A stretch of DNA of 64,000 nucleotides, from positions 1-64,000 of the forward strand of contig NZ_JACDNQ010000006.1 in NCBI RefSeq assembly GCF_013839515.1, read 5' to 3'. Below, piece after piece: positions 36,231 through 45,644 of this stretch. The DNA comes from Natronomonas salinimetallica (GTDB taxonomy: Archaea; Halobacteriota; Halobacteria; Halobacteriales; Haloarculaceae). The notes under the pieces are model-generated. The model saw only the letters and a program-made list of their open reading frames with translations. It ran no database searches and was not told the origin of the DNA. Numbering within the stretch: position 1 is the stretch's first letter; each line of letters starts with the position of its first letter. The translations under genes were made by a program, and so were the position numbers.

Positions 36231-37121
36231 CTACAGCAACGACGCCAACAGCCCCTTCTGTGCGTGCAGGCGGTTCTCGGCTTGATCCCACACGATGGAG
36301 TTCTCGCTCTCCAGGGCCGAATCGGTCACTTCCTCGCTGCGGTGGGCGGGCAGACAGTGCATGAGCAGCCGGTCGCCGAGTAACTCCTCTGTCACCTGGA
36401 AGCCGGCCGTCGAGAATGCGTCGAGCTTTTCGGCCCGTTCGGACTCCTCGCCCATGCTCACCCACACGTCCGTATAGAGCACGTCGGCCCCCTCGAGGGC
36501 CGTTTCGGGGTCGCTGACGACGTCCGGGGCGCTCCCGAGTTCGGCGGCCCGGTCGAGCACCGCGTCGTCGACGCCGTATCCCTCGGGCGTGGCGACGACG
36601 AGGTCGAGGCCGACCATCGCCGCTCCGAGGACGAACGACTGACAGACGTTGTTCCCGTCGCCGACCCACGCGACGCGGGCGTCGAAGCCGTCGAAGCGTT
36701 CTTTGATCGTCAACAGATCGGCGAGCGTCTGGCAGGGGTGGGCGTCGTCGGTCAGCCCGTTGACGACGGGTACGGTCGCGTACTCGCCGAGTTCGACCAC
36801 GTCGGCGTGATCGAAGACGCGCGCCATGATGACGTCGACGTAGCGGCTCAGCGCCCGCGCCGTGTCCCTGACCGGTTCGCCGTGGCCCAAGTGGATGTCG
36901 TCGGGGCCTAGAAAGATCGCGTGTCCGCCGAGCTGTGTCGCGCCCGTCTCGAAGGAGACCCGCGTCCGGGTCGAGGGCTTCTCGAAGATCATCCCGAGGG
37001 TCTTGCCGTTCATCGCCTCTGCTGTCTTCCCGCGGGCGGTTCGCTCCTTGAGGTCACTCGCCCGCGTCAGTACGTCGTCGAGTTCGTCGCGCGTCAGGTC
37101 GTCGATGTTCAAGAAATTCAT
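36231..37121 (-). CDS. argF: Ornithine carbamoyltransferase
   Basis: The 296-residue enzyme makes citrulline from ornithine and carbamoyl phosphate. The carbamoyl-phosphate site FEKPSTRTRVSFE is at ~50-62 (STRTR), with HPCQTLADL (~126) and the ornithine-side HCLPAHR (~258). It is the last gene of the arginine cluster, 10 bp after argE. MNFLNIDDLTRDELDDVL is the expected start. Confidence 0.96.
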   Translation of the reverse strand: MNFLNIDDLTRDELDDVLTRASDLKERTARGKTAEAMNGKTLGMIFEKPSTRTRVSFETGATQLGGHAIFLGPDDIHLGHGEPVRDTARALSRYVDVIMARVFDHADVVELGEYATVPVVNGLTDDAHPCQTLADLLTIKERFDGFDARVAWVGDGNNVCQSFVLGAAMVGLDLVVATPEGYGVDDAVLDRAAELGSAPDVVSDPETALEGADVLYTDVWVSMGEESERAEKLDAFSTAGFQVTEELLGDRLLMHCLPAHRSEEVTDSALESENSIVWDQAENRLHAQKGLLASLL

Positions 37122-37131
37122 GGTACTCCGG

Positions 37132-38190
37132 TCAGCTAAGCTCCTCCGCGACGGTCTCCAACACGGCGACCGCGCGGTCCAGTTCCTGTAGTTCGAGGCG
37201 TTCGTTCGGCGCGTGATCGAGATCCGAGTTACCGGGGCCGTACGTCGCCATCGGGCAGTCCCACGCCCCGGCGTAGACGTTCATGTCGGCCGTTCCGGTC
37301 TTTCTGAGGAGCCGGGGGTCGCCGCCGGCCTCGCGGATGGCGACCCGAAACGCCCGCGCCACGGGGGTCCGGGGGCTCTGCATCGTCGGCTCGACCGCGT
37401 CGGTCCAGGTGACGGTCCCGGCCTCGAGTTCGGCGTCGGCCAGCGCTTTGACGTCCCCGGTCGAGTACCGCGGCGGGACCCGCAACTGGACGTCCAGCGT
37501 CGTCTCGACCGCCAGGCCGTCCGCCGTCACGCCGCCTTCGACCGAAACCGGCTTCGGCGTGACCTGTTCGAATATCGGGACGTCCTCACCGCCGTCGCCG
37601 AAACGGTCCTCGACCGCCGACCACCACGCGATCGCCTCCTGGATCGCGTTGTTTTCCGGCCGGGACGTGTGGCCCGACTCCGAGGTACAGCGGTAGGTAC
37701 CGCTGAGTATGCCCCGGTAGCCGAGCGTGATCCCGTCCGAGCCCGAGGGTTCGCCGTTGACGACCGCCGCCGGAGCGTTGCGCTCTTCGACGAGGTATCG
37801 TGCGCCGCGGGAGTCGACCTCCTCGCCGACGACGCCGACGAACGACATCCCGGTCCGGACGGCCGCGACGGCGAGCGCCGTGAGCGGCCCCTTCGCGTCG
37901 ACGGAGCCGCGGCCCCACAGTTCGGGGCCGCGTTCGCCCTCCTCGATCCGGACCGGGATGTCTCCCGGGACCGTATCGACGTGTGAGGTGTAGAGGACGC
38001 TGTCGTCGGCCGGCGCACGGACGTTCCCGACGTCGTCGATGAACACGTCGCGGCCGTGCGCCTCGAAAAAGGCGGCCAGCGCCGCCGCACACTCGTCCTC
38101 CTCGGGCGTCGGCGAGGGAATCGAAACGAGCTTCTCGAGCAACTCGCGGGCCTCGGTGTCGACGTCGGCGTCCTGGGACGTCCCGCTCAC
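37132..38190 (-). CDS. argE: [ArgW/LysW]-ornithine (lysine) hydrolase
   Basis: The 352-residue M20-family metallohydrolase has the metal ligands in YTSHVDTVPG (His, Asp), GRGSVDAKG (Asp), VVGEEVDSRGA (Glu-Glu) and a C-terminal GPGNSDLDHAPNE (His). It releases ornithine (and possibly lysine) from the carrier protein, so it corresponds to LysK/ArgE of the LysW route. It starts at GTG 38190, overlapping the argD stop by 4 bases (GTGA); a longer upstream frame is antisense shadow. Confidence 0.92.
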   Translation of the reverse strand: MSGTSQDADVDTEARELLEKLVSIPSPTPEEDECAAALAAFFEAHGRDVFIDDVGNVRAPADDSVLYTSHVDTVPGDIPVRIEEGERGPELWGRGSVDAKGPLTALAVAAVRTGMSFVGVVGEEVDSRGARYLVEERNAPAAVVNGEPSGSDGITLGYRGILSGTYRCTSESGHTSRPENNAIQEAIAWWSAVEDRFGDGGEDVPIFEQVTPKPVSVEGGVTADGLAVETTLDVQLRVPPRYSTGDVKALADAELEAGTVTWTDAVEPTMQSPRTPVARAFRVAIREAGGDPRLLRKTGTADMNVYAGAWDCPMATYGPGNSDLDHAPNERLELQELDRAVAVLETVAEELS

Positions 38191-39314
38191 GCGATGACCG
38201 CCTCCAGCGCCTCGAGGAACTCGTCCGCGTGCTCGCGCTCGACGGTCAACGGCGGCAGGAGCCGCAACACGGTGCGGCCGGCCGGCAGCGCCAACACGCC
38301 GTGATCGATCGCCAGATCCCGCAACAGCCGGTTCGAGCCGCGCTTGACCTCGATGCCGATCATGAGGCCGTGGCCGCGGACGTCCCGGACATCGTCGCCG
38401 AGCCGGGACTCGATCTCTCCGCGGAGGTACCCGCCCACATCCGCCGCGTGGCTCGGAAGTGACTCGCGTTCGATCACGTCGAGTGTCGCCCCCGCCGCGG
38501 CCGAGACGACCGGGCCACCGCTGAACGTCGAGCCGTGATTGCCGGCGTCCTCGGCGATCCAGTCGCGACACAGCGTCGCGCCCATCGGGAGACCGTTCGC
38601 GAGCCCCTTCGCGGTCGTCAGGACGTCCGGGACGACGTCGTACTTCTCGGCGGCCCACAACTCGCCCGTACGGCCGAGGCCGGTCTGGATCTCATCGAGG
38701 ATCAACGCGGCACCCGAGGTCGCCGTCTCGACGCGCACCGACTGGAGGTACCCCTTCGGGACGGGGTTGATCCCGCCCTCCCCCTGCAGGGGTTCGAGGA
38801 TGACCGCGGCGGTGTCCTCGTCGATCGCCTCGGCCATCGCCTCGCTGTCGCCGTACTCGACGAACTCGACGCCCCCGGCGAGGGGGCCGAACCCCTGTTT
38901 GTATTTGTCCTTCCACGTCGCCGCGAGCGACCCCATCGTCCGGCCGTGAAAGCCCCGCTTCGTGGCGACGATCTTCGAGCGCCCCGTCGCGTGACGGGCA
39001 AACTTCAGCGCCGCCTCGTTGGCCTCCGTCCCGGAGTTACAGAGCCAGACGTTGTCGACGTCGACCGGACCGACGTCGGCGAGCCGCTCGTATAACGCTG
39101 TCCGGGCCGCGTGGGGATACGACGCCTGTACGTAGCACAGCTCCTCCAGTTGTGTGGTCGTCGCGTCGACGACCTCCGGATGGCAGTGACCGGCCGGTGT
39201 ACACGCGTAGCTCGCGCCGAAGTCCAGATACTCGTTGCCGTTCGTGTCGTAGAGATAGACTCCCTCGCCACGGTCGATTCGGATCGGTTTTTCCGAAAAA
39301 ATGAAGCCGCTCAT
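38187..39314 (-). CDS. argD: [ArgW/LysW]-acetylornithine-type aminotransferase
   Basis: This 375-residue PLP fold-type I class III aminotransferase has NSGTEANEAALKFAR, GFHGRTMGS, LILDEIQTGLGRTG and the PLP lysine in TTAKGLANGLPMGA. It aminates the carrier-bound semialdehyde (LysJ/ArgD role). A 13-bp gap separates it from argB and it overlaps argE by 4 bases. The start MSGFIFSEKPIRIDRGEG is well conserved. Confidence 0.94.
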   Translation of the reverse strand: MSGFIFSEKPIRIDRGEGVYLYDTNGNEYLDFGASYACTPAGHCHPEVVDATTTQLEELCYVQASYPHAARTALYERLADVGPVDVDNVWLCNSGTEANEAALKFARHATGRSKIVATKRGFHGRTMGSLAATWKDKYKQGFGPLAGGVEFVEYGDSEAMAEAIDEDTAAVILEPLQGEGGINPVPKGYLQSVRVETATSGAALILDEIQTGLGRTGELWAAEKYDVVPDVLTTAKGLANGLPMGATLCRDWIAEDAGNHGSTFSGGPVVSAAAGATLDVIERESLPSHAADVGGYLRGEIESRLGDDVRDVRGHGLMIGIEVKRGSNRLLRDLAIDHGVLALPAGRTVLRLLPPLTVEREHADEFLEALEAVIA

Positions 39315-39327
39315 GGTTGGTGTAGTG

Positions 39328-40149
39328 TCATTCGAGCGCGCCGGGCAAGACGTGCGTGCCGCCGCCGTCTATCGCCGACCGGATCGGGGACTCGGCGTTC
39401 GCGTCCGCGACGACGACCCGCTCGGCACCGCCCTCGAGGGCCTCCGTCGCCGCCATCACCTTTCGGCTCATAAAGCCCTCGGCGGCCGTCTTCAGTTCCG
39501 CGTACGCCTCGGGAGTCTCGACGCGGTCGATGACCGTCGAGGCGTCGTCGGGATCGCGGTAGACGCCGGCCACGTCGGTCAACGAGACGAGCGTCCCGCC
39601 GAGCGCCGCGGCGACCGCCGCGGCGGCGCGGTCGGCGTCGGTGTTGACTGCGGTCCCGTCGTCGGCCAGCATCGGCGGCGACGCGACGGGCGTGTAGCCG
39701 TCGTCGAGGAGCGTCTCCAGCAGATCGCCGTTGACCGACTCGATCGTCCCGGAGTGATCGCCACGACGGATCTTTTTCGTGCCGTCCTCGACGACCCGGA
39801 TCGCGGACTTGCGCGACCCGGTAAGCAAGCCGCCGTCGATGCCCGAGAGCCCGACGGCGTCGACGCCCTGTGCTCTGAGGCCGGTCACGAGGTCGGTGTT
39901 GACCCGTCCGGCCAGCGCCATCTTGAACACGTCCATCGTCTCCTCGTCGGTGAAGCGGCCGACGACCCCCGAGGGTGTCTCGACGTATTCGGGATCGATC
40001 CCCATCCGTTCTAAGGCGTCGTCGACGGCCGTCGAGCCGCCGTGGACGACGGCGACGTCGGTCCCGGCGGCCCTCACGTCCGCGACGTCCGCCAGGGCCC
40101 CCTCGGGTTCGACCGCGCGGGCACCGCCGATCTTGACGACGACCGTCAT
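39328..40149 (-). CDS. argB: [ArgW/LysW]-glutamate/aminoadipate kinase
   Basis: The 273-residue amino-acid kinase fold has VVKIGGARAVEPEG at the start (ATP/phosphate loop), VVHGGSTAVDDAL (~36-48), GLSGIDGGLLTGSRK, and LADDGTAVNTDADRAAAAVAAAL near the substrate site. It phosphorylates the gamma-carboxyl of glutamate (or aminoadipate) bound to ArgW/LysW (LysZ/ArgB). It overlaps argC by 4 bases. Confidence 0.93.
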   Translation of the reverse strand: MTVVVKIGGARAVEPEGALADVADVRAAGTDVAVVHGGSTAVDDALERMGIDPEYVETPSGVVGRFTDEETMDVFKMALAGRVNTDLVTGLRAQGVDAVGLSGIDGGLLTGSRKSAIRVVEDGTKKIRRGDHSGTIESVNGDLLETLLDDGYTPVASPPMLADDGTAVNTDADRAAAAVAAALGGTLVSLTDVAGVYRDPDDASTVIDRVETPEAYAELKTAAEGFMSRKVMAATEALEGGAERVVVADANAESPIRSAIDGGGTHVLPGALE

Positions 40150-41234
40150 GGCGCACCCACCGGGTGCATACCGGTGAACTGGAGGCCGGCCGTCTCCTCG
40201 AGTTCCAGCGCGACGTTGGCCGCGTGGACGGCCTGCCCCGCGGAGCCTTTCATCATGTTATCTATCGCCGAGAAGACGACGACCCGGCCGTTTCGCGGGT
40301 CGAGTTCGAAGCCGACCTCGGCGTAGTTCGAGCCCGCGACCGACTTGGGTTCGGGATACCGGTATACCCCGGAACCGCCCGAGACGATCCGGACGAACGG
40401 CTCCTCGGCGTAGCTGCCACGATACGCCTTCCAGAGGTCGGCCTTCGAGACGGGGCCGTCGGGGTAGACGTGACAGGTCGCCGAGGCACCGCGAGTCATA
40501 TCGACCGCGTGGGCGCTGAAGGAGACCTGCGTTCCGAGGAACGCCTCTATCTCGGCCTCGTGGCGGTGACCCGTCGGCGCGTAGGGCCTGACGACCCCCG
40601 ACCGTTCGGGGTGTGAGGAGGCCTCGCCGCCGCCCGCGCCGCCCTCCGAGGAGCCGACCTTCACGTCGACAACGATGCGCTCGTCGCCCGAGAGGACGCC
40701 GGCGTCGAAAAGGGGCTTCAGCCCGAGGATCGCCGCGGTGGCGTTGCAGCCGCCCGAGGCGATCAACTCCGCGCCGGGGAGGCTCTCGCGGTTGAGCTCC
40801 GGCAGGGCGTACTCGGATTCGGCGAGCAGTTCGGGCCGGTCGTGGCCGTCGTACCACTCGTCGTACTCGGCCTCGGTGTCGAGTCTGAAGTCCGCGCTCA
40901 GATCGACGACCGTGTCGGCCGCCGCCCGAAAGGCGTCGATGTGCTCCATCGAGACGCCGTGGGGCGTACACGAAAAGAGGACGTCGACGGACTCGAGATC
41001 CTCGGGGTCCGAAAACCGCAGCTCCGTCCCCCGCAGGTTCGGGTGGACGGAGCCGACCGTCTTGTTTCCGTAGCTCCGACTCGTCGCCTGGACGACATCG
41101 AAGTTCGGGTGGCCGAAGAGGAGCCGCAGCAGTTCGCCGCCGGTGAAGCCGCTGCCGCCGACGACGCTTGCGGTATATTGCCCGTCGGCCGTCGCCTCCC
41201 CGCTCGTGCCGTCGGCCGTCGCCTCCTCGCTCAT
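40146..41234 (-). CDS. argC: [ArgW/LysW]-glutamyl/aminoadipyl-phosphate reductase
   Basis: The 362-residue NADPH-dependent reductase has GGSGFTGGELLRLL (Rossmann, ~25), SCTPHGVSMEH, the catalytic cysteine in IASGGCNATAAILGLKPL, and FSAHAVDMTRGA with HRHEAEIEAFL. It makes the carrier-bound semialdehyde. The first 20 residues contain a duplicated EATADG phrase absent from the fold, a short in-frame repeat. It overlaps argX and argB by 4 bases each. Confidence 0.93.
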   Translation of the reverse strand: MSEEATADGTSGEATADGQYTASVVGGSGFTGGELLRLLFGHPNFDVVQATSRSYGNKTVGSVHPNLRGTELRFSDPEDLESVDVLFSCTPHGVSMEHIDAFRAAADTVVDLSADFRLDTEAEYDEWYDGHDRPELLAESEYALPELNRESLPGAELIASGGCNATAAILGLKPLFDAGVLSGDERIVVDVKVGSSEGGAGGGEASSHPERSGVVRPYAPTGHRHEAEIEAFLGTQVSFSAHAVDMTRGASATCHVYPDGPVSKADLWKAYRGSYAEEPFVRIVSGGSGVYRYPEPKSVAGSNYAEVGFELDPRNGRVVVFSAIDNMMKGSAGQAVHAANVALELEETAGLQFTGMHPVGAP

Positions 41235-42094
41235 GCCGTCACCTCGACGTTCCGGACGCGGGCTTCGAGCCAGTCGACGACCGCCGCGGGGACGTCGATC
41301 TCCGTGACCTCGTTCAGCGCCTTGAACTCGACGGTGTGGTTGACCTCGTGGACGGTGTAGGCGTCACCCATCTCCATGAGGTCGACGCCGAGCAGGCCGC
41401 CGCCGACCGCCTCCGAGGCGCGCTCGACGAGATCGGCCATCTCCTCGGTGATCTCGATCGACTCGGTTTCGGCCCCTCGGGCGGCGTTCGTCAGCCAGTG
41501 CTCCGAGGAGCGGGCCATCGCCGCGATCGGCTCGCCGTCGGTGGCGACGACGCGGATGTCCCGGCCCGGCTTCTCGACGAACTCCTGGATGTAGAACACC
41601 TTGTGCTCGTAGTGGCCGAGCGTCTCCTTGTGTTCGAGGATCGCCTCCGCGGCGTCCCTCGAATCGATCTTCGCCATCAGCCGGCCCCACGACCCGATGA
41701 CGGGCTTCAACACGCAGGGGTATCCGAACTCCTCGATCGACTCCATCGCCGCCTCCTTGGTGAACGTGACCTCGGTCGCTGGCGTCGGCACGTCCGCCTC
41801 CGCGAGCGCGAGGCTGTTCCTGGCTTTGTCGGCACAGACCGCCGCCGTCTCCGGATCGTTCACGACCGGCACGTCGTAGGCATCGACGAACCGGGTGATG
41901 TAGCGCGACCGGCTGGTCGCGAGACAGCGATCGACGACGATGTCGAGGCCCTCGAAGGTCTCCGGCCGCCCGTGAACGCCGAAGCGCTCCGTGCGGACGT
42001 CGATTTTGGTCACCTCGTGGCCGCGGTCGCGCAGCTCGCTCAACAGGAGCTTCTCGTCGCGACGGATCCGCGAGTAGAGGACGCCGACGTTCAC
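41231..42094 (-). CDS. argX: Glutamate/aminoadipate-[ArgW/LysW] ligase
   Basis: This 287-residue ATP-grasp ligase of the RimK/LysX group has TPATEVTFTKEAAMESI, FGYPCVLKPVIGSWGRLMAKI (ATP-grasp loop), VFYIQEFVEKPGRDIRVV and LMEMGDAYTVHEVNHTVEFKAL (metal-binding Glu and Asn). It joins the alpha-amino group of glutamate (and perhaps aminoadipate) to the C-terminal glutamate of the carrier protein encoded just upstream. The ATG at 42092-42094 gives MNVGVLYSRIRRDEKLL. Confidence 0.93.
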   Translation of the reverse strand: MNVGVLYSRIRRDEKLLLSELRDRGHEVTKIDVRTERFGVHGRPETFEGLDIVVDRCLATSRSRYITRFVDAYDVPVVNDPETAAVCADKARNSLALAEADVPTPATEVTFTKEAAMESIEEFGYPCVLKPVIGSWGRLMAKIDSRDAAEAILEHKETLGHYEHKVFYIQEFVEKPGRDIRVVATDGEPIAAMARSSEHWLTNAARGAETESIEITEEMADLVERASEAVGGGLLGVDLMEMGDAYTVHEVNHTVEFKALNEVTEIDVPAAVVDWLEARVRNVEVTA

Positions 42095-42157
42095 GACGTC
42101 TCACCGTCCACGGGCGACCGGGCGTCCGAACGGCGGTTCGCACCGACGTCCATCGCC

Positions 42158-42340
42158 TTACTCCCCCCAGTCCTCTTCTAACTCCGGGGCTTCCTCGAGG
42201 GCGACGGGGTCGACGGCGACGACCTCGAGTTCGGCACCCGTGATGGGGCTGTCAATGATCTCGCCGACCTCGACGTCGGCGGGGATTTCGATCGCTTCGC
42301 CTGTGATGGGATCTTCCGCGGTGATCGTCTCTTCTGACAT
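42158..42340 (-). CDS. argW: Amino-acid carrier protein ArgW/LysW lacking zinc cysteines
   Basis: This 60-residue acidic protein ends in EEDWGE, the invariant LysW tail to which the substrate is attached. Its body, beginning MSEETITAEDPITGEAIEIP, follows the LysW pattern, including ADVEVGEIIDSPITGAELEVVAVDP. LysW normally binds zinc with CxxC pairs; here both positions read DPITG and DSPITG, and the protein contains no cysteine at all. The start is ATG 42338-42340, with TATA-like CTTTTAAGT ~30 bp upstream. It starts the argX-argF transcription block. Confidence 0.93.
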   Translation of the reverse strand: MSEETITAEDPITGEAIEIPADVEVGEIIDSPITGAELEVVAVDPVALEEAPELEEDWGE

Positions 42341-42366
42341 CGTGCCGTCTAGTCGGCCGGCAAACC

Positions 42367-42375
42367 ACTTAAAAG
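42367..42375 (-). promoter_or_regulatory. TATA-like box of argW-argF block
   Basis: On the minus strand CTTTTAAGT stands 27-35 bp before the argW ATG, preceded by CGAAG (possible BRE). The 211-bp gap between argH and argW is unusually A/T-rich at 42365-42420 and 42450-42482, consistent with a separate promoter for the downstream arginine genes. Confidence 0.55.
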
Positions 42376-42551
42376 CTTCGAACTTATCAGAACAATACAA
42401 TGACCGATATGACTATCTGACGGCCTAAACGCGTTCAAACAGCGCCCGCCTATATTTAGTATCAGGTATTTGTTAATATTGGCTCGGGCGGGCGCGCGGT
42501 TCACAGCGCGGCCGTCGTCGCCCCTGCGGGCCGCCCCGTCCCGGTCGCCGC

Positions 42552-44153
42552 TTACACACGGCGGGTGACCTCCTTTTCGAGTCGCCGCTCGGCACGTTCG
42601 AGCACCGCCCGGCGCGATCCGATCGTATCCCGGTGGGCATCGAGCGCCTCGCGTGCCCGCGCACGGTCGGCGTCGACGGCCGCGGGGGCGGGCCCGCCGG
42701 TCGAGTCCCGCGATACGACGCTCGAGGTCGGATCGAGCGCCGCCTCGACGGCCGCCCGGTCGACGTGCGTCTCCAGTGGCTCGTCGAGGACCTCCCTCGC
42801 GGCCGATTCGAGCGCCGCGTACGTCGCCGCGACGTTATCCCCGTCGGTCCGTTCGGCCGCGAACGCGACCAGCTCGTGGGCGGTCCGGAACGGAAGCCCC
42901 TCCATCGCGAGCAGATCCGCCACCCCGGTCGCCGTCGAGAAGCCCTCCGATGCGGCCGCCCCGAGCGCCGGCTCGTCCCACTCGGCCGTCGCGACCGCGC
43001 CCGCGGCGACCTCGGTTGCCGCTTCGACCGCGTCGATCGCCTCGAAGGCGTGCGGGTGGGCGCGCTGAAGATCGCGGTTGTACGCCCGCGGGAGTCCTTT
43101 CAGGATCGACAACAGCGCGTTCAGCCCGGCGGCCGCATCGCCGGCCGACCCCCGAACGAGCTCCATCGTGTCGGGGTTCTTTTTCTGTGGCATGATCGAG
43201 GAGGTCGATGCGTAAGCGTCGTCCAGCTCGACGTATCCACGGTTCGAGAAGACGACGAGGTCCTCCGCGAGCCCCGACAGCGTCGTCGACAGCGCAGCGA
43301 CGGCGGCGGTCGTCTCGACGAGGAAGTCGCGAGCGGAGACGGCGTCCATCGAGTTCCCGACGACCCCCTCGAAGCCGAGCAGCTCGGCGGTCCGCTCCCG
43401 ATCGATGTCGAACGGCGTGCCCGCGAACGCCGCCGCGCCGAGCGGCGAGCGGTTGATCCGCCCGTAGGCGTCGAGCAGCCGTTCGGTATCACGGGCGAGC
43501 GCCGACTCGTAGGAGGCCAGGTAGTGGCCCACGGTCGTCGGCTGCGCCGGCTGGAGATGCGTAAAGCCCGGCATGACGGTCTCGGTGTGTGCCTCGGCGG
43601 CGTCGGCGAGGGCCTCTCGGGCCCCGACCGTCGCCGTCGCGGCGTCGAGGACGTCCTCGCGAAGCCGATACCGGATGCAGGTCGCGACCTCGTCGTTTCT
43701 GGACCGGGCGGTGTGCATCCGCCCGCCGCGCTCGCCGACACAGTCGATGACGGCCGTTTCGATGGCCGCGTGGACGTCCTCGCCGTCCGGGAGAGCCGCG
43801 TGTCCGGCGGCCTCGATTTCGGCGAGCGCCCCGAGGACCGCCGCCGCGTCCTCGCGGGCGATGATGTCCTGCTCGTCGAGCATCACGACGTGGGCGCGGT
43901 CGACCGCGACGTCGGCCGCGAAGATCCGCTCGTCGGCCGCGAGACTCGACATGAATCCGCGGGCGGGACCGCCGCTGAAGCGCTCTCGGCGGACGACGTC
44001 GCCGGGGCCGTCGCTCCCGGATTCGGTGTGTCCGTCGGCGTCATTGCTCCCGGATTCGGTGTGTCCGTCGGCGTCATTGCTCCCGGATTCGGTGTGTCCG
44101 TCGGCGTCATTGCTCCCGGACTCCGTGGGTCCGTCGGCGTCCTCGTCGGTCAT
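42552..44153 (-). CDS. argH: Argininosuccinate lyase with N-terminal repeat extension
   Basis: The 533-residue fumarase/aspartase-superfamily enzyme makes arginine and fumarate. The signature loop SSIMPQKKNPD, GRMHTARSRNDEV and TVMPGFTHLQPAQPT are present. The first ~45 residues are an extra segment made of SGSNDADGHTE repeats (33-bp units, about 44020-44130) ahead of the normal start DVVRRERFSGGPARGFM. Family members are usually ~460-490 residues, so the repeat tract accounts for the excess. It lies 4 bp after argG. Confidence 0.95.
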   Translation of the reverse strand: MTDEDADGPTESGSNDADGHTESGSNDADGHTESGSNDADGHTESGSDGPGDVVRRERFSGGPARGFMSSLAADERIFAADVAVDRAHVVMLDEQDIIAREDAAAVLGALAEIEAAGHAALPDGEDVHAAIETAVIDCVGERGGRMHTARSRNDEVATCIRYRLREDVLDAATATVGAREALADAAEAHTETVMPGFTHLQPAQPTTVGHYLASYESALARDTERLLDAYGRINRSPLGAAAFAGTPFDIDRERTAELLGFEGVVGNSMDAVSARDFLVETTAAVAALSTTLSGLAEDLVVFSNRGYVELDDAYASTSSIMPQKKNPDTMELVRGSAGDAAAGLNALLSILKGLPRAYNRDLQRAHPHAFEAIDAVEAATEVAAGAVATAEWDEPALGAAASEGFSTATGVADLLAMEGLPFRTAHELVAFAAERTDGDNVAATYAALESAAREVLDEPLETHVDRAAVEAALDPTSSVVSRDSTGGPAPAAVDADRARAREALDAHRDTIGSRRAVLERAERRLEKEVTRRV

Positions 44154-44157
44154 CGGT

Positions 44158-45357
44158 TCACTCGTCGTGTCCGTCGATGACGCGGTTCGCCAGGCGCTCT
44201 TGGAAGCCGTGGTACTTCGCGACGCCCGTCGCGTCGCCCTGTTCGATGCTCCCGGTAACGTCCTCGGTGTTGAACGAGGCGGCCTCCGCGGAGTAGACGG
44301 CGTACGTCGACTCGCGGCCGACGGGGCGGGCCTGCCCGCCCTCGAGGCGGACCGTAACGGTCCCCGTCACACGGGTCTGGGTTTCGGCGATGAACCCCTC
44401 CAGAGCGTCGATCAACGGCGCGTTCACGAGGCCTTGATACCCCTTCTCGGACCACTCGTGGTCGACGTGCTTTTTGAAATCGCGCTCCTCTTTCGTCAAC
44501 ACGAGGTCCTCCAGCGCCGCGTGGGCGTTGAGAAGCACCGTCGCCGCCGGATGCTCGTAGTTCTCGCGGACTTTCAGCCCGAGCATGCGGTCCTCCATGA
44601 TGTCGGAGCGTCCGACCCCGTAGTCGCCAGCGAGATCGTTGAGCTCCTCGATCAGTTCGACCGGCGACGTCGCCTCGCCGTCGAGGCTAACGGGGTAGCC
44701 GTTCTCGAAGCCGACCTCGATCTCCAGCGTCTCCTCGGTCGGAGTGCTCGTCCACTCGTAGATGTCCTCTGGCGGGACGTATCCCGGCTCCTCGAGTTCG
44801 GATCCCTCTATCGAGCGGCTCCAGAGGTTCGTATCGATGCTGTATTTCCCCTCGTCGCCGCCCTCGATCGGGAGGTCGCGCTCCTCGGCGTAGGACTGTT
44901 CGAACTCCCGCGTCAAGCCGAGTTCCCGGACCGGCGCGATGACCTCCAGATCCGAATCACGCCAGACGGCCTCGAAGCGGAGCTGGTCGTTGCCCTTGCC
45001 CGTCGAGCCGTGGGCGAGGCCCGTACAGTCCTGTTCTTCCGCGACGTCGAGGATCGCCTGTGCGATCACCGGGCGCGCGAGGGCGGTCCCGAGGGGGTAG
45101 CCCTGATAGGAGGCGTTCGCGCGGACGGCGTCGAAACACAGCTCGGCGAACTCCTCGGTCGCGTCGACGACGTAGTGGTCGAGATCGAGCGCCTCGGCCG
45201 TCTTCTCGGCCTCCTCGAACTCCGATTCGGGCTGGCCGACGTCGACGGTGACGCCGATGACCTCGTCGTAGTCGTACTCCTCTTCGAGCAGCGGTACACA
45301 GACGGTGGTGTCGAGCCCGCCGGAGAAGGCGAGCGCGACGCGGTCGGTTTCTGACAT
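44158..45357 (-). CDS. argG: Argininosuccinate synthase
   Basis: The 399-residue ATP pyrophosphatase-type ligase joins citrulline and aspartate. It begins MSETDRVALAFSGGLDTTVC (ATP loop SGGLDTT) and contains HGSTGKGNDQLRFE, YSIDTNLWSRSIEG and RSDIMEDRMLGLKVRENYEHP. It is the first gene of the minus-strand arginine cluster, followed 4 bp later by argH. Upstream GCCATACCAC is the only TATA-like word seen. Confidence 0.96.
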   Translation of the reverse strand: MSETDRVALAFSGGLDTTVCVPLLEEEYDYDEVIGVTVDVGQPESEFEEAEKTAEALDLDHYVVDATEEFAELCFDAVRANASYQGYPLGTALARPVIAQAILDVAEEQDCTGLAHGSTGKGNDQLRFEAVWRDSDLEVIAPVRELGLTREFEQSYAEERDLPIEGGDEGKYSIDTNLWSRSIEGSELEEPGYVPPEDIYEWTSTPTEETLEIEVGFENGYPVSLDGEATSPVELIEELNDLAGDYGVGRSDIMEDRMLGLKVRENYEHPAATVLLNAHAALEDLVLTKEERDFKKHVDHEWSEKGYQGLVNAPLIDALEGFIAETQTRVTGTVTVRLEGGQARPVGRESTYAVYSAEAASFNTEDVTGSIEQGDATGVAKYHGFQERLANRVIDGHDE

Positions 45358-45644
45358 TGTGTTGTGTGATGTGGTATGGCTGGACCGTCGGCCGGACGGT
45401 CACCGTTGGGAATCGAGGCGAACGCGACGAGGGAGGTGGGTACTATTCGGGCCTACCGGCCCGTCGCGGTCGCGAGAGAAGGAAGGATCCACCGCTGAGA
45501 GCGATCGCGTCGGTGCGGTGGAATCGCGTCATGTACTCGTCTCTATCCGCAGAGCGGTATTAAACGCTTGCGGAACCGTCGGCGTATGTGAGGCCGTACC
45601 GATCTCCGACAGCGTTTCGGCGGTCCGCGCCGTCGGTCCGGCCG

